Shown: one piece after another, positions 44,597 through 55,466 of the stretch
Layout: the number at the start of each line of letters is the position of its first letter
Numbering within the stretch: position 1 is the stretch's first letter
Origin: Glandiceps talaboti
Taxonomy: Eukaryota; Hemichordata; Enteropneusta; Spengelidae
Assembly: GCF_964340395.1 (NCBI RefSeq)
Contig: NC_135557.1
Span: forward strand, 11,873,046-11,937,045
Length of the DNA: 64,000 bases
Direction: 5' to 3'
Notes under the pieces: generated by a model
What the model was told of the DNA's origin: nothing
What the model saw: the letters and a program-made list of their open reading frames with translations, nothing else
Databases searched by the model: none
Program-made: the position numbers and the translations under genes

Positions 44597-44850
44597 CATG
44601 TTGCCAGTATTTCATTTGGCATTCCTTTCACATATACCACTCATTCGCCCACTTTAAAGTTACACACAAGGCTGGATTGACATTTGTAGTAACACTCTCG
44701 TAAAATAGAGCGTTGTCCTCGTTAACCTATCTTTCAACCCTGACATAAAGATTTGCATATTGTGTTCTTTGTATGCGTCAGGCAACAAAACATAAACTAG
44801 CAGAGTTGGACATTACTGAACATTACTGCACGTGTCACCTAAGAGATTAG
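44597..44850 (+). promoter_or_regulatory. Cystatin promoter and 5'UTR exon (cassette copy E)
   Basis: Upstream region with octamer ATTTGCAT at 44751-44758, then the exon core from about 44775 ending GAGATTAG|GTAAGT (donor at 44851). The inferred intron 44851-44985 is almost filled by (TC)n and ends TTTGCATTTTAG, placing a 28-base 5' UTR before the ATG at 45014. Five-fold conservation of this block in the window supports its identity; the transcription start is not determined. Confidence 0.65.

Positions 44851-44854
<4 letters not shown>

Positions 44855-44927
<73 letters not shown>
44855..44927. repeat. (TC)n microsatellite in the cystatin 5'UTR intron
   Basis: Pure TC run between donor 44851 and acceptor 44985; it may act as an extended pyrimidine tract. 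Confidence 0.95.
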
Positions 44928-44932
<5 letters not shown>

Positions 44933-45013
44933 TGCAATTTTAATTAAGTTTTAATGTGGCCGATGACTTGTCCTTTGCATTTTAGCAAAATTATATCACC
45001 TATCAAACACAAC

Positions 45014-45085
45014 ATGGCATCGATTCCTGGAGGATGGTCTAAACCTCAGTCACCTACTCCCGAGATCTACATCATTGCTGGCCAG
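45014..45085 (+). CDS. Cystatin coding exon 1
   Basis: 24 codons from ATG to CAG|GTAAAC; encodes MASIPGGWSKPQSPTPEIYI then IAGQ. Confidence 0.9.
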
Positions 45086-46741
45086 GTAAACATTGTTTTG
45101 CATTTATCAAACATGCGCTGAGGATACTAGTCCTGTGTACTTGTGTACATACCTCAGTTTCTTAGTTAGTCAGTAGTCATTCAACCAGGAAGTTAGTCAG
45201 GGGAGAGTGTAACACACAACACTTGCTTCCCATCCCCCACCCCGTTATTTTATTTTCCGTGAACGTCTTTCACAGTGCGAAGAGTGCATTTTGGTCTTGA
45301 ATGAAAACAAAACTATCCCTACCGCATGCTGACATACTAAGCTTCTGATTTATAAGTTATGGCGTCAGATCTCACGGTTCACCATTTGCTAGGGGATCTA
45401 TTTAATTGTCATTTAAAGAAGCTAAGACCTATGACATGACACATTCGCTAGGTATATACGGATAGTTTCCTCCAAGTTTGCAACGGTAGCTGCCTCCATA
45501 TTTGTAAGAGAAGTGCAAACCTCAAACTGAGACCATGAAACTGACCCCCAGTTTCGACAAAATCCAACCTGGCACCCGTCCAAGGTCAAATATGTGACAC
45601 ATCCTAGTTCAAATCTGGCATCATTCATGGTTCTAATCTGAAACCTGGTCTAACCCAATTCCGAGGCTGGTGCTAGTTTCAATCTAAGAGGGGCCGTATT
45701 TCCAATCTTTAGACCGTCTCAGCACCACTGTGACACCAGTTTCAGTACCCCATTCTGAGCGTAATCCCAGTTTCGGCTCGAGCCTGTCCATACACGGGAT
45801 GCATGGCAAGACAGTCAGCATTAACAAGATCAGAATGTTAATGTTAGCTATTGGTGTTTATCATAACCTTTTTCCGACACTGATATCTGGTTCGTGCTAT
45901 CTAGCGAATTGGGTATGCTAAAGGGTTCTGTTCCTCTGTGTTGCCTTATTTTCTCAATAATTTCAAGACAGACAAGTATACTCTGTTTATTTTCAGGTGA
46001 AATCTTTCGTCGATTCTTCCATCGACAAAATTCAAACTGTGTATATGCCTACCGAGTTCATTAGTCAAGTGGTTGCTGGAATGAACTATAAAATTAAGGT
46101 AAGACTTTATAGTTACTCTTAGTTTGTAGTGGGTAGAATATGCCTAGGAGAGCAATTTCTTTCAAAAGTGTTTAAAAGTTCTCTAAATGTTGCAATGTCA
46201 AAACTTGTTTTTGAAACTTTTCAAATAATTAAAGGACTTTGGGGTTCACCAACTTATTTTCAATGTAATAAAAACGACATTTTCCTATATTTAGACTCTA
46301 ATTTTATACAGTTATTGGCGACCATCTTGGATTCTAACATTTTATTTTAAAATTAATTTGACCTATATATTAAATATGTGCATGGCCAGTCTTTGGGGAC
46401 CTTCGATTTTTCTTCATTTTATCGACTTTAGCCTGACCAAATATTTTCAGGCCAGCACCCCATAAATTCTGTTTGTTTCCTTAAAATCACTTAATCTGAA
46501 ACAATGTTAGTAGAGTACATTGGCTTGGTAGGTATGTAATCAACCTTTGCTACTATTTCATTTTGATCATAATTTGATTTCGGTAGATGCTAAGAAAAAT
46601 TTCTGATATTGCATGTTGCAGATAAAAGTGGACAACGATAAATATGTCCACGTTGATGTGTTCCAGAGTCTCGATGGGAAGGTTGAACCGAAACGAGTGA
46701 CCCCGGGCAAGACGGCTTCCGATCCATTGAGTCCCACTTAA
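45014..46741 (+). CDS. Cystatin B-like protein (stefin)
   Basis: Cytosolic inhibitor of papain-like cysteine proteases. Three coding exons (45014-45085, 45997-46098, 46622-46741) join in phase 0 to 97 residues, the stefin length, with no signal peptide and no cysteines. The central inhibitory loop is QVVAG (exon 2), followed by NYKIKIKVDNDKYVHVDVFQ, matching stefin strand sequence. The N-terminal glycine used for protease binding is probably Gly23 (IIAGQ). The stefin tail usually ends in a short hydrophobic segment; here it ends ASDPLSPT. A 5' UTR exon and promoter lie at 44597-44850. No canonical AATAAA was seen within about 250 bases after the stop. Confidence 0.92.
45086..45996 (+). other. 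Cystatin intron
   Basis: GT...AG intron. It includes a peculiar stretch near 45530-45790 with recurring phrases such as CAGTTTCG, CCAGTTTC and AATCTGA; no exon supported. Confidence 0.6.
45997..46098 (+). CDS. Cystatin coding exon 2 (QVVAG)
   Basis: 34 codons between TATTTTCAG and AAG|GTAAGA; holds the inhibitory QVVAG loop. Confidence 0.95.
46622..46741 (+). CDS. Cystatin coding exon 3
   Basis: 39 codons and TAA after GCATGTTGCAG; contains YVHVDVFQSL, the conserved C-terminal strand. Confidence 0.93.
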   Translation: MKVDNDKYVHVDVFQSLDGKVEPKRVTPGKTASDPLSPT

Positions 46742-46980
46742 ATATTCCAATGGAAACCAGTCCAGATATCGACATGGTATCTCGATGATATGGGGATTAA
46801 TGAAACTACCTACTTATATACCAAGAACTTGTGAATGCGTGTTTACCTAACTTTTTTACTATAGAACTTCCTTCTAGAAACTAGCGTACGTATTTAGAAA
46901 CGAAGTTGCTTCGATTAGTCATAGAACGCTGTTTCTTTTTCATTATAATTGACACATTTCAACTCCAGGCTAAAAATAAC

Positions 46981-47005
46981 ACACACAAACATACACGCAC
47001 ACACA

Positions 47006-47059
<54 letters not shown>

Positions 47060-47083
47060 TACATACATACATACATACATACA
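46981..47083. repeat. (AC)n/(ACAT)n microsatellite
   Basis: AC dinucleotides followed by ACAT units, just downstream of the cystatin gene. Confidence 0.96.
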
Positions 47084-47195
47084 CACTCATGCGCGCACAC
47101 ATACACACTTGCAAATGCATACACCACACAACTAACAGTCAAGCAACCTTGATCAAATTTAAATGTCTTAAATACACATACTCAAAGATACAAGC

Positions 47196-47640
47196 CGTGT
47201 AAGGCCAAACAAAACAAACTGCCTGGTTTCAGATACGGTTAATTTTAAAATAGGTTGGGTAGGTAGATTTTTTATTTGATACTTTTTTAATATTTTTTTT
47301 TTCATGTGTGAGTGTCTAGTTCAGATAGTTACATGTTTTCTATTGTTTTCCATATGGTCTCTGTGTTATTTGTTTCTTCAAATCAAATGTACAGACTGGA
47401 AGAACGGTTTTATAACAGTTTCTGCACCTCAATACTAGTGTCGTAAAAATATCATTACGTCCGATGTCAGCACCATAAAAGGGCAGTTCTACTTGCATGG
47501 CACAGTTTAGGTCCCGTCTGACAGCGATGGCGTCCCGAACATAATTACCAGTAAATATCACTATTTCTATGAGACTTCACAATTTTCCCGATTTTATGAT
47601 TTTTTTTTCTCGATTACATAAAAAAAGTTTAGATTCGACA
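47196..47640 (-). mobile_element. Dispersed repeat family R1, copy 4 (reverse, with insert)
   Basis: GTAAGGCCAAACAAAAC and GGTTGGGTAGGTAGATTTTT start the reverse copy and GAGACTTCACAATTTTCCCG closes it. About 150 bases unrelated to other copies interrupt it near 47390-47560. Confidence 0.65.
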
Positions 47641-48549
47641 GTGAATGTAATGCTTTAATCATTAGATAGGTTTGGAAGCACGAATTTGTTCCATACTCGT
47701 AGCGTCATAGTCACGTGATTTAAAGTAACCCACGCGTTCTGTATCAGACGATGCTACGTCAAAATGGAGGTCTACACGTAACTGTAAATATGCGTTAAGT
47801 TTTTGTCATTTTTCTTCTAGTACGGAAGCACAACTGTAAACTAATGGTTCTGTTTTTCGTTTGGGTAGTTGCGGGAAAAATGGCAAAAATAACGACATGT
47901 TTAGAAAACAAGTCCTGCTGGACAGAAGATGCCAACGTGTACGCCTGCACGATTTGTTCCTGTACGCGTACGCGTTCTAACGTGTATCTAAACCTCGCTA
48001 TTGAGTGATGACAGAGTCCAGGTGGAAATCAACCTATGTTTTTTATTCATGGCTAACCTGTTCTTAAATATTGTTTTGCTACTAATATACTACTACTACA
48101 CCAGAAGTAAACGTTTGTCATTTATGATGCGCATATATTTTGGGTGATTTTTTTTTTGCAATAAAAATGATGAGTATGATAACAGAATTCCAAGGTTTTG
48201 TTGTTTTCATTTACATATGTTATAACTACAAGCAGTTCAAAGCTGTTTTAGCATTGAGCTTTCGATCTGTCTTGCTCGATGATCCTCGTCATGCATCACT
48301 TTGTGGTTTTATGAAGTATCATGTGTAAAGAGGTAACTTGGCTTGATCTGTTCTCTCGTACCGATTTGTTTCTCTTTTTTTCTGTCATTTGTTACTCGGT
48401 CAAACGCATCACTTGTTCAAGTTACATTTGCACATTTGTGACCACTACAAACGATGTTTTACTAAGCATTTGTGAGTCTATCTGCCTCCTTTTGCATTAT
48501 CTCAGCTGCGTTGTTTCTTCCCACGCTCTGTTATCCTTTATCAGACCAA
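47641..48549. other. Intergenic, nothing recognised
   Basis: No coding exon supported. Confidence 0.5.
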
Positions 48550-48680
48550 AGTGGCCATATAGATTAGAACTTGGTATTTATTTTGGATTTTTAAGTTATA
48601 AAACAAATTTATTATGGCTTCTTATTTAACCAATCAAATGTGGAACGACATATGCGAAGTCCATGTTTGTAATTCAATTT
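48550..48680 (+). mobile_element. MITE M1, half copy
   Basis: AGTGGCCATATAGATTAGAA, TTTATTTTGGATTTTTAA and AAATTTATTATGGCTTC match the left half of the element at 14722. The right half and the TTAA flanks are missing. Confidence 0.65.
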
Positions 48681-48929
48681 TTCAATTTCCATTCGAAATA
48701 GCATACAGCTCAGACTAGCCATAAAGAAACTACTCAATAAGTTAATTTATAGATAACGCCAACTATCTTAACAACCTGTTTTAAGTGTTTACCCAACAGA
48801 AGAGAAACTTGTTTACAGTAGTAAGGCGTGGAATGAATAGAAACCTTTGTGAGTTACATTTGATTATGTTTTAAGTCGTATATCACGCAGTAATCTCGTT
48901 ATCGTAAAGTTCAAACAAGGGGCAGCTAG

Positions 48930-49290
48930 GTTCACCTGTGTGAGGCGGTATGAGTGCTGTGGTCTCGATCGAATTCCCTTACACTAAATTGTATTCGTTT
49001 TTTGACAGAACAATTTCCATTTCATTACAAGCCAATCATAGGTGATATAAACGTCTTGAGCACAGTAAAAATAGGAAAACCAACAAAACAGGAGACTTTG
49101 TATATCTTTCCACTCACATGCATAGAGTGACATCGACAGCCTACTTTTGGTAGCTACATTTGATTGTAAATATATCCCTCACTAATTCCACCATCTGCTC
49201 AGTCCAAACTTTGAGCAAAGACTCCCTTGCAGCAAGTCACACCTGTGTGATGGGGGCGGTAAGAGTGCTGTAGTCATGATCGAATTCCAT
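48930..49290 (+). repeat. Two diverged direct repeats
   Basis: CACCTGTGTGAGGCGGTATGAGTGCTGTGGTC and CGATCGAATTCC (about 48934-48977) recur as CACCTGTGTGATGG...GGCGGTAAGAGTGCTGTAG...GATCGAATTCC (about 49240-49288). The end resembles a pol III B box, so a SINE origin is possible but weak. Confidence 0.45.
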
Positions 49291-50930
49291 TTAAATAAAA
49301 TTTTATTTGTGGATTAGTTTGAAATAGGTCATATGTTACTTATAAATATAATATATGTGACATAATGTGCGAAAAATCTTTTACTGGACCCCGTGTTTCT
49401 TTTTTCGTTCTCTTCAAGAGACCCAGACAAAACAAAATTCAAACGTAGGTACTAAATAAATAGAGCTACATACCTAATTTCCCTAGTAATGTGTAATAAT
49501 ATTATAAAATAACATTTTTTAGATATACTTGATTTATTAAAAAGAGTTAGATCCACAATGATTTTAATAGTGATGCCATCTCAGGACACTTTCACTGTGT
49601 AATTAACTAAGTAAAACAAACCGACACATCCTTGAAATTCCACTTAAGGTTTGGTATTTAGTCGAAACATTGCCTCGCTGGCCGATTTTTTTTAATAGTC
49701 TAAACTATTAAATTTGCCATATGAAATTTATTGTCCTCAAAATGTTACGCAGGCACAAGTCGGTCACAGAGACATTTTCCTTTTAAGAAAATAAAATTAA
49801 TAACAAATTTAAAACTTAAATTAATTCAGGAAAACGGAAATTAAAAAAAACATTCAAAGGACTGCTGCCAGTATAGTACGAGCCATCTTAAACTTGCAAA
49901 TTGATATTCTGAAATAATGTATTGTCGGCTTTTTAACGAGGCCCTATTGCAGTGAAAAATATAGAGGAAGTTTGGGTGGCGGAAGAGAAGAAATTAGATC
50001 GGCTTTCAAAATATCTTCCAATTTGTAAGGATACATTTTATAGTCAAACGATATATAGAGCCATGATGAAATGTGTGACCACCCATCTATGCTGTAAACG
50101 AACTGGAAACTTGTGCAGGATCTTTTTTTCAAAAAGGTAACCCTGGGGCTCTGCTACGTTCCAACTCATGATCAATGGGGCAGTACATTCAACTCGCCCG
50201 TGATGGAAGTAGCTGCTGGAGCAGTGCCTCATGGGGAGTATTTCACGTCCAACATTGCAGGCTGAACGATGTGGGTACCTTCGCTACAGATTATCACTTC
50301 TCAATCGACTGATATATATATTAATTACAATAAACAGGCCTCGTAAGCCCATTTTTTATGTTTGGGAGAAATTTACTTTGTGATTTCCGTCGCAGGGTAG
50401 TTGGCACATGGTTTTCCCAGGCTCTTCTTTGAGGAGGTCTCGTTGGCAGAGCCCCCAGCGGCGAGAGTCTGGGTAACCGAGACTAGTTATCAAGTAAATT
50501 AGGGGCGCAATACATTCTATCTGCGGTAATTATTAAAATATACAGAGACCCTAGATTCAAGTAGGAAGACCATTGGTAAGTTCTGTTCATACTATGGACA
50601 TAAGGTAACAAATCTTGTGTATTCCCCTCCCCCCCCCCCCCCCCACTATCTCCATGGTCTGTGGTCAAAATAAACCAGACATGTACTACTCAAGCACCGG
50701 ACATGAGCGTTGCGGGTATCATCGGCAACTCCTGTGTCTGCTTCAGTCATTAGCGTTACCAGTTCTGTAATGAGCTGTCGTGTCAGGTAAAGGTCAAACG
50801 TGACCATACGCGGCAACCTGCGTACTGCCTCTATCAAAACACCACAGTTCAATGCACCTTTCATGCGCAGTCATGTCATTTTCAAACGTGTGCCTGGCGC
50901 GAATGGCGGCATTCAACTTCACTTTTAATC
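49291..50930. other. Intergenic; one possible short fold-back
   Basis: GGTTTTCCCAGGCTCTT near 50409 and GAGAGTCTGGGTAACC near 50463 are inverted relative to each other, suggesting a small MITE. A poly-C run lies at 50628-50644. No coding exon supported. Confidence 0.4.
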
Positions 50931-51396
50931 ATCCTACAACAACGTTCTACCAACTGTAGCCTGTCTCAAGTGGTGCTAAAGCTACCTACTGGAGCAGCAA
51001 GTTTCTGTATTGATTACAGTATAATCTTCACCCTGATGTTTTAATTTTAGTGTACATTTCCCCAGTGGAGTTTTAAGCAGAATCTTCAGGATAGGGACAC
51101 TGTGGGGATATCTAATCTGGTATAACAAACAAAGTTGTTCTAGTGGATAATTTGATGTCAAATGTTGGAGTTGTTTGTTTACCGTCTAAGTGAAGTGATT
51201 GACTGTATGTGTGTCATATTATCTGTGTAGTGACTAGCTAGCCATGGTCTTATCAACAATTTGTTTACAATAAAATATCAGGGAATGAAAAATTACACTG
51301 TGATCAATAGCGAAACTTGCTGTTGGTGGGTAGTTTCAGCACAGCTTGATCAAGAGACAGGCTAAGTGATACAGTTCGTCAAACATTGTTGCATCT
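50931..51396. mobile_element. Element with ~80-bp terminal inverted repeats (family T1)
   Basis: The left arm 50931-51005 (CAACAACGTTCTACCAACTG ... GCAGCAAGTTTC) is inverted at 51311-51396 (GAAACTTGCTG ... AAACATTGTTG). The interior has no coding capacity. A solitary arm of the same family lies at 58464-58547. Confidence 0.7.
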
Positions 51397-53100
51397 TCAG
51401 TACCTAGCACACTACAGTGAAATTTCTTTTTTCCTTGACTTTGTCCATCAACAAAAAAAATCTACTCCCTGAGCGTGCCATAAGCTTCTAAACCCTCCAA
51501 GTCAAGTTATTATATTTAAATTCGACAGATTGGATTCGACTCTATTCCGGTTCCGGGTCGTATTTATAATGTATTTGGAAATTAACAAACTTACCAAGTT
51601 GAGTATTCCAATGATTGTCCTAGCATTAGTCACGTATTGTAATTGTGTCGTCTGTCTTTGATAAATTCTCGCAACAATTACAAAATAAATATCTACTAAT
51701 ATTGTAAAATGGGGTGAACTTCTTTCTTTTAAAGCTACTTATTTGAATCAATGATTTACAGCTGGTACAGCCTGAACCTTGAGTATCGATGAGATAAGAC
51801 CATCGTGTTCAGTGAAAATGGTCACAAACTGTCATGCATGTCAAGAAAACCACAATAAAGATAGCAAAGTTTGACCTCTCAATGTGCAAAGTAATACCTA
51901 GGCATTGACTGGAATATTTACCAAAAACAAAACCTGATTAAAACAAAAGTCATTGGCCCTTGCTCGAGTGAGGGCGCTAATATAGTTGCGTACGATAATT
52001 GTGTGGTCTGTAAAGTAGCTACCTCACCGTCGAATTGATTATATCATGTACATTTTTTTTACGAAAGTTGGAATAAAGTATGGAATCATATTAGTTGCAT
52101 CAAGCACAAAGAGTGTGTGGTATTTCATTGTGACCAGTATTTTAGAAAGTGTCGTGTGGTAGCGCCATACTCGATCTAGGAACAGTGCAAACTCGAGTCT
52201 ATGCTCCTACAAACATCAACAACTTGTTTCCAGTCAGTGGCAAAATTTATGTCATAAATGGAGCGTGGAGTCAGAAGACGCAAATGATGGAGTAAATCAC
52301 TTCAATTCATTATATTCAAAGAGGGTGACCAGTAATCTGCAATGCACAGATTGACATCTCAACTGAAAGCACGGTTTACTGTATGTGTGGGCTGCGTTGT
52401 CACTCTATAAACGTGGATATTTTAATGTTTCACTCCACCGTGTCTAATTGCTTTCAGCAACTTTTCACATATAACAACCAAATACAGAGCAGACATTTAC
52501 GCAGCAATGATCGAACGTCGTTATATGCTTGATTGTCAATATGAATGTGACAACCCAATACGAAGACTATTTTAATATGCACTGGACGTCAATCGCCTGA
52601 GGCTTGGGTGTCTGGACTGTGATGAGACCATTCACACTCAAACCGCTCGTATACGAACAGCGCCCTCAGTGTTGAAGCCACTAGAATAAATCTTTTAAAC
52701 GCTTTATAGCGTTTACTAGTCTTCCTGCTAGACGTCCGGGCCTTCTTCTGGTATTCAAATCCAGGTTTCCGCATCAGTAATAGTAGTATAATTATCAACG
52801 GTCAGGATTACATAGAGCCATTCCTTTGCTCAGCAACACCTATATCTATAACTCTGACCGACAAACGTTCTCCACACATAAATTTTAATCATTCACCGCG
52901 AAGTGGTCCTTAAAAATATAGGTCGAATCGCTTTATATGATAAGATATAATTGGGTCGACTTACACCAGTAAATAGTTACCCCTATATAATAACTAGTAA
53001 ATTTATGTTCTTGGCCTTAAATATATACATTCCATTCTGGTTCGTACATGTTACGACCTACAAATGCACACGTTGTAAACATACACTTTAATTCAATTAC
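51397..53100. other. Intergenic, nothing recognised
   Basis: No coding exon or repeat that I can support. Confidence 0.55.
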
Positions 53101-53104
53101 TTAG

Positions 53105-53118
53105 ATCAATCAATCAAT

Positions 53119-53149
<31 letters not shown>

Positions 53150-53155
53150 TTAATT
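53105..53155. repeat. (AATC)n microsatellite
   Basis: AATC tetranucleotides with one GC variant. Confidence 0.95.
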
Positions 53156-53236
53156 AGCGAATTTATAAAGCGCCAGTTTCCACTACGATGTAGAGTGCTG
53201 AGGTGCTATATAGTTATGGTGGGATCAGAATTACTG

Positions 53237-53800
53237 CGGGGTGGGGGGGGGGGGGGGGCTGGGGAGAAATTATTTTGGTCAAAAATAATGGCAACCCCCC
53301 CCTCCCTCCCTTTCGCGCTCTCAAAAAAATCACGCCCCCCCCCCCTGAAATGAACCCAAGACTCTTTTCGCAGCCCACGCCCCTCCCGGCTACCCACGAA
53401 ATGAACCAAAGAATGTTCGTAGCCCCCCCCCTCTCCCAGCTACACATATTTCAATGTGTACCCCCTCCTCCCCCACTGCACTTCAGACATGTGTGATGAT
53501 ATGGTACATTATATTAAACTAACAGTAGAAATCAACTTCAGCGTCCATACATAACGATGGGGGATTTCTTTGCAAATATATCTGGGCTTTGCGAAAAAGG
53601 TCTCACATTTGGCTGCAACCTATACTTGGAAATACTTAGCCAGTAGGGTTTTCTCTTTCAATGTTGACCCTGGGCAGAAACAACATTCCTCAGGATAGCT
53701 AGTGGGGAGAGCGCGAAGGGGAGGGGGCTGCGAAACATTTTTGACCAATATAATTTCTTCTCTCTCCCCCCCTCCCCGTAAATTCAGACCCAAGCCTAAT
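53237..53800. mobile_element. Poly-G/C-rich element with inverted ends
   Basis: The left block (G-run, GAGAAATTATTTTGGTCAAA, C-run, TTTCGCGCTCTC) is inverted at 53699-53795 (GAGAGCGCGAA, G-run, TTTTTGACCAATATAATTTC, C-run). The interior has further C-runs after ATGAACCCAAGACTC and ATGAACCAAAGAATG. Interpreted as a fold-back repeat. Confidence 0.6.
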
Positions 53801-55135
53801 GGAGAATCAGAAAATACCATTGTCCCATACACAAGGCAGCCCGGACCGTCTTTGAGGAGAGTTGAGGTGTTTGACCAGTGAACCAAAACGTCTACACGTC
53901 TTGTGAATGCATATAACATATGTAGACGGTATAAATATGTCGAACTGTTAGTGTGCTTCAGTTTATGTATACACGGATGTGGACACGGATATATTTATTG
54001 CATGGCCTCTTGGCGCCATTAAACATGTATATCATACCATGGCATTTTAATCTGTACCTTATAACTCACGCTGTCCGTCTCCGTAGTACTGCATGGCTAT
54101 TGCTAGCCTAGAATCCACGCTGTACTGTTCAACATGGATGTACAGTACATTATTATAGAAAGGGCGTCCTGTATGTGAGCATGCATATTAGATCGGGGAC
54201 TCGGTCACCCGAAAACGTATCTCTACGTTATTCTACTATATTAGCATCGTCCTATTGTTGCAAGCTGGAATATATTTTACCGCTAAGGAAACGAAAATTG
54301 ATAAGTAATTACAAGGCGACTGAATTAGTATTCAAAAAATGAACATTTCATGGGTCAAATACACCACATGATGGTAATTTGGCACAGTCGTGCACATTTA
54401 GTGGGACCAATGAAGAATGGCGTGTATTACGATGATGATGATGATATATGTTGTCATTTTGATTAATTGGTCACCAAAACACCAGTGCACTAGTCACACA
54501 ATCTCAACAAACAAATATGGTTCGTTCAGGTCACAACCCCCACCCCCCCCGCCACCGAACGTTCACAAGTGCGACATCAAATGTTTATATATGATGTAAA
54601 CTATGATGAAAACTGTAGCAGTCACACCACTACGATCAGTGTAATGTAAAAAACATATGATTGTAAACACATTAAAATACTACCAGAAACCCACGCACCA
54701 TATCTCACATAAGAAGAAATTTGTTATCAACAGCTCAGTAGTAAACTATTGTCATTGAAGGAGTGAAAGTTTTCCGTCCAAATTTGGTTAGAAGTGCGAA
54801 AATGAAGTTCATCAATCGCATGAACCCTTTTGTTGAAAATCTATAGTCTTAGTCGGGGAGGGAGGGTCGTTAATAAATGTAACAGCACCCTAACAAACTG
54901 ACCAATAGCCATACTGCCAAGTCTAAGCCTTACTCATCTATTTATTGTCAACATCGTACATTTCCAGGTATTAGAATTACCTGAGTTTATTTGCGCATGC
55001 GGAATTAGCCTATCTCCCTATATATACCTTGCTTTCGCTTTGTAATCGACATAGTTTGGCTTATATTGTCGCTAGTTCCGAGTCCACAAAACTTATACAG
55101 GTATATTATTCTCCACAGAGTCAGAGACGATCAAA
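53801..55135. other. Intergenic and promoter side of the secreted-protein gene
   Basis: Nothing recognised, apart from a TATATATACC TATA-like stretch near 55018-55027, about 110 bases before the ATG at 55136. Confidence 0.45.
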
Positions 55136-55175
55136 ATGAAGCCTGTTACTTTGTGTACAGTGGTGATATTAGTAG
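55136..55175 (+). CDS. Secreted protein exon 1 (signal peptide)
   Basis: ATG in TCAAAATGA; 13 codons plus one base to TAG|GTAAGT. Encodes most of the hydrophobic signal peptide. Confidence 0.75.
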
Positions 55176-55417
55176 GTAAGTATTCACTTTTGAATATAAA
55201 CTAAAATTCAACCAGTGGTGCACCCGGATTTCCCATACACTAGGAAACTAAGAACTACGCCTTCGAATTTTGGAAGACATCTTGAAATTCAGAGGGACAT
55301 ATTAAAATTGACTATTCGTCTTTTAATTGCTGTCGTATATCCATGGTTTTCACATACGTGTTTCGAAGCATAGCGATTCCTCAATTTTAGTTCACAAGAA
55401 TTTTAATGCATTTTTGA

Positions 55418-55466
<49 letters not shown>

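Noticed and set aside
49952-50140. 62-codon frame beginning MKNIEEVWVAEEKKLDRLSK
   Set aside because: Protein-like composition but short, with no clear splice borders or family; not supported enough to annotate.
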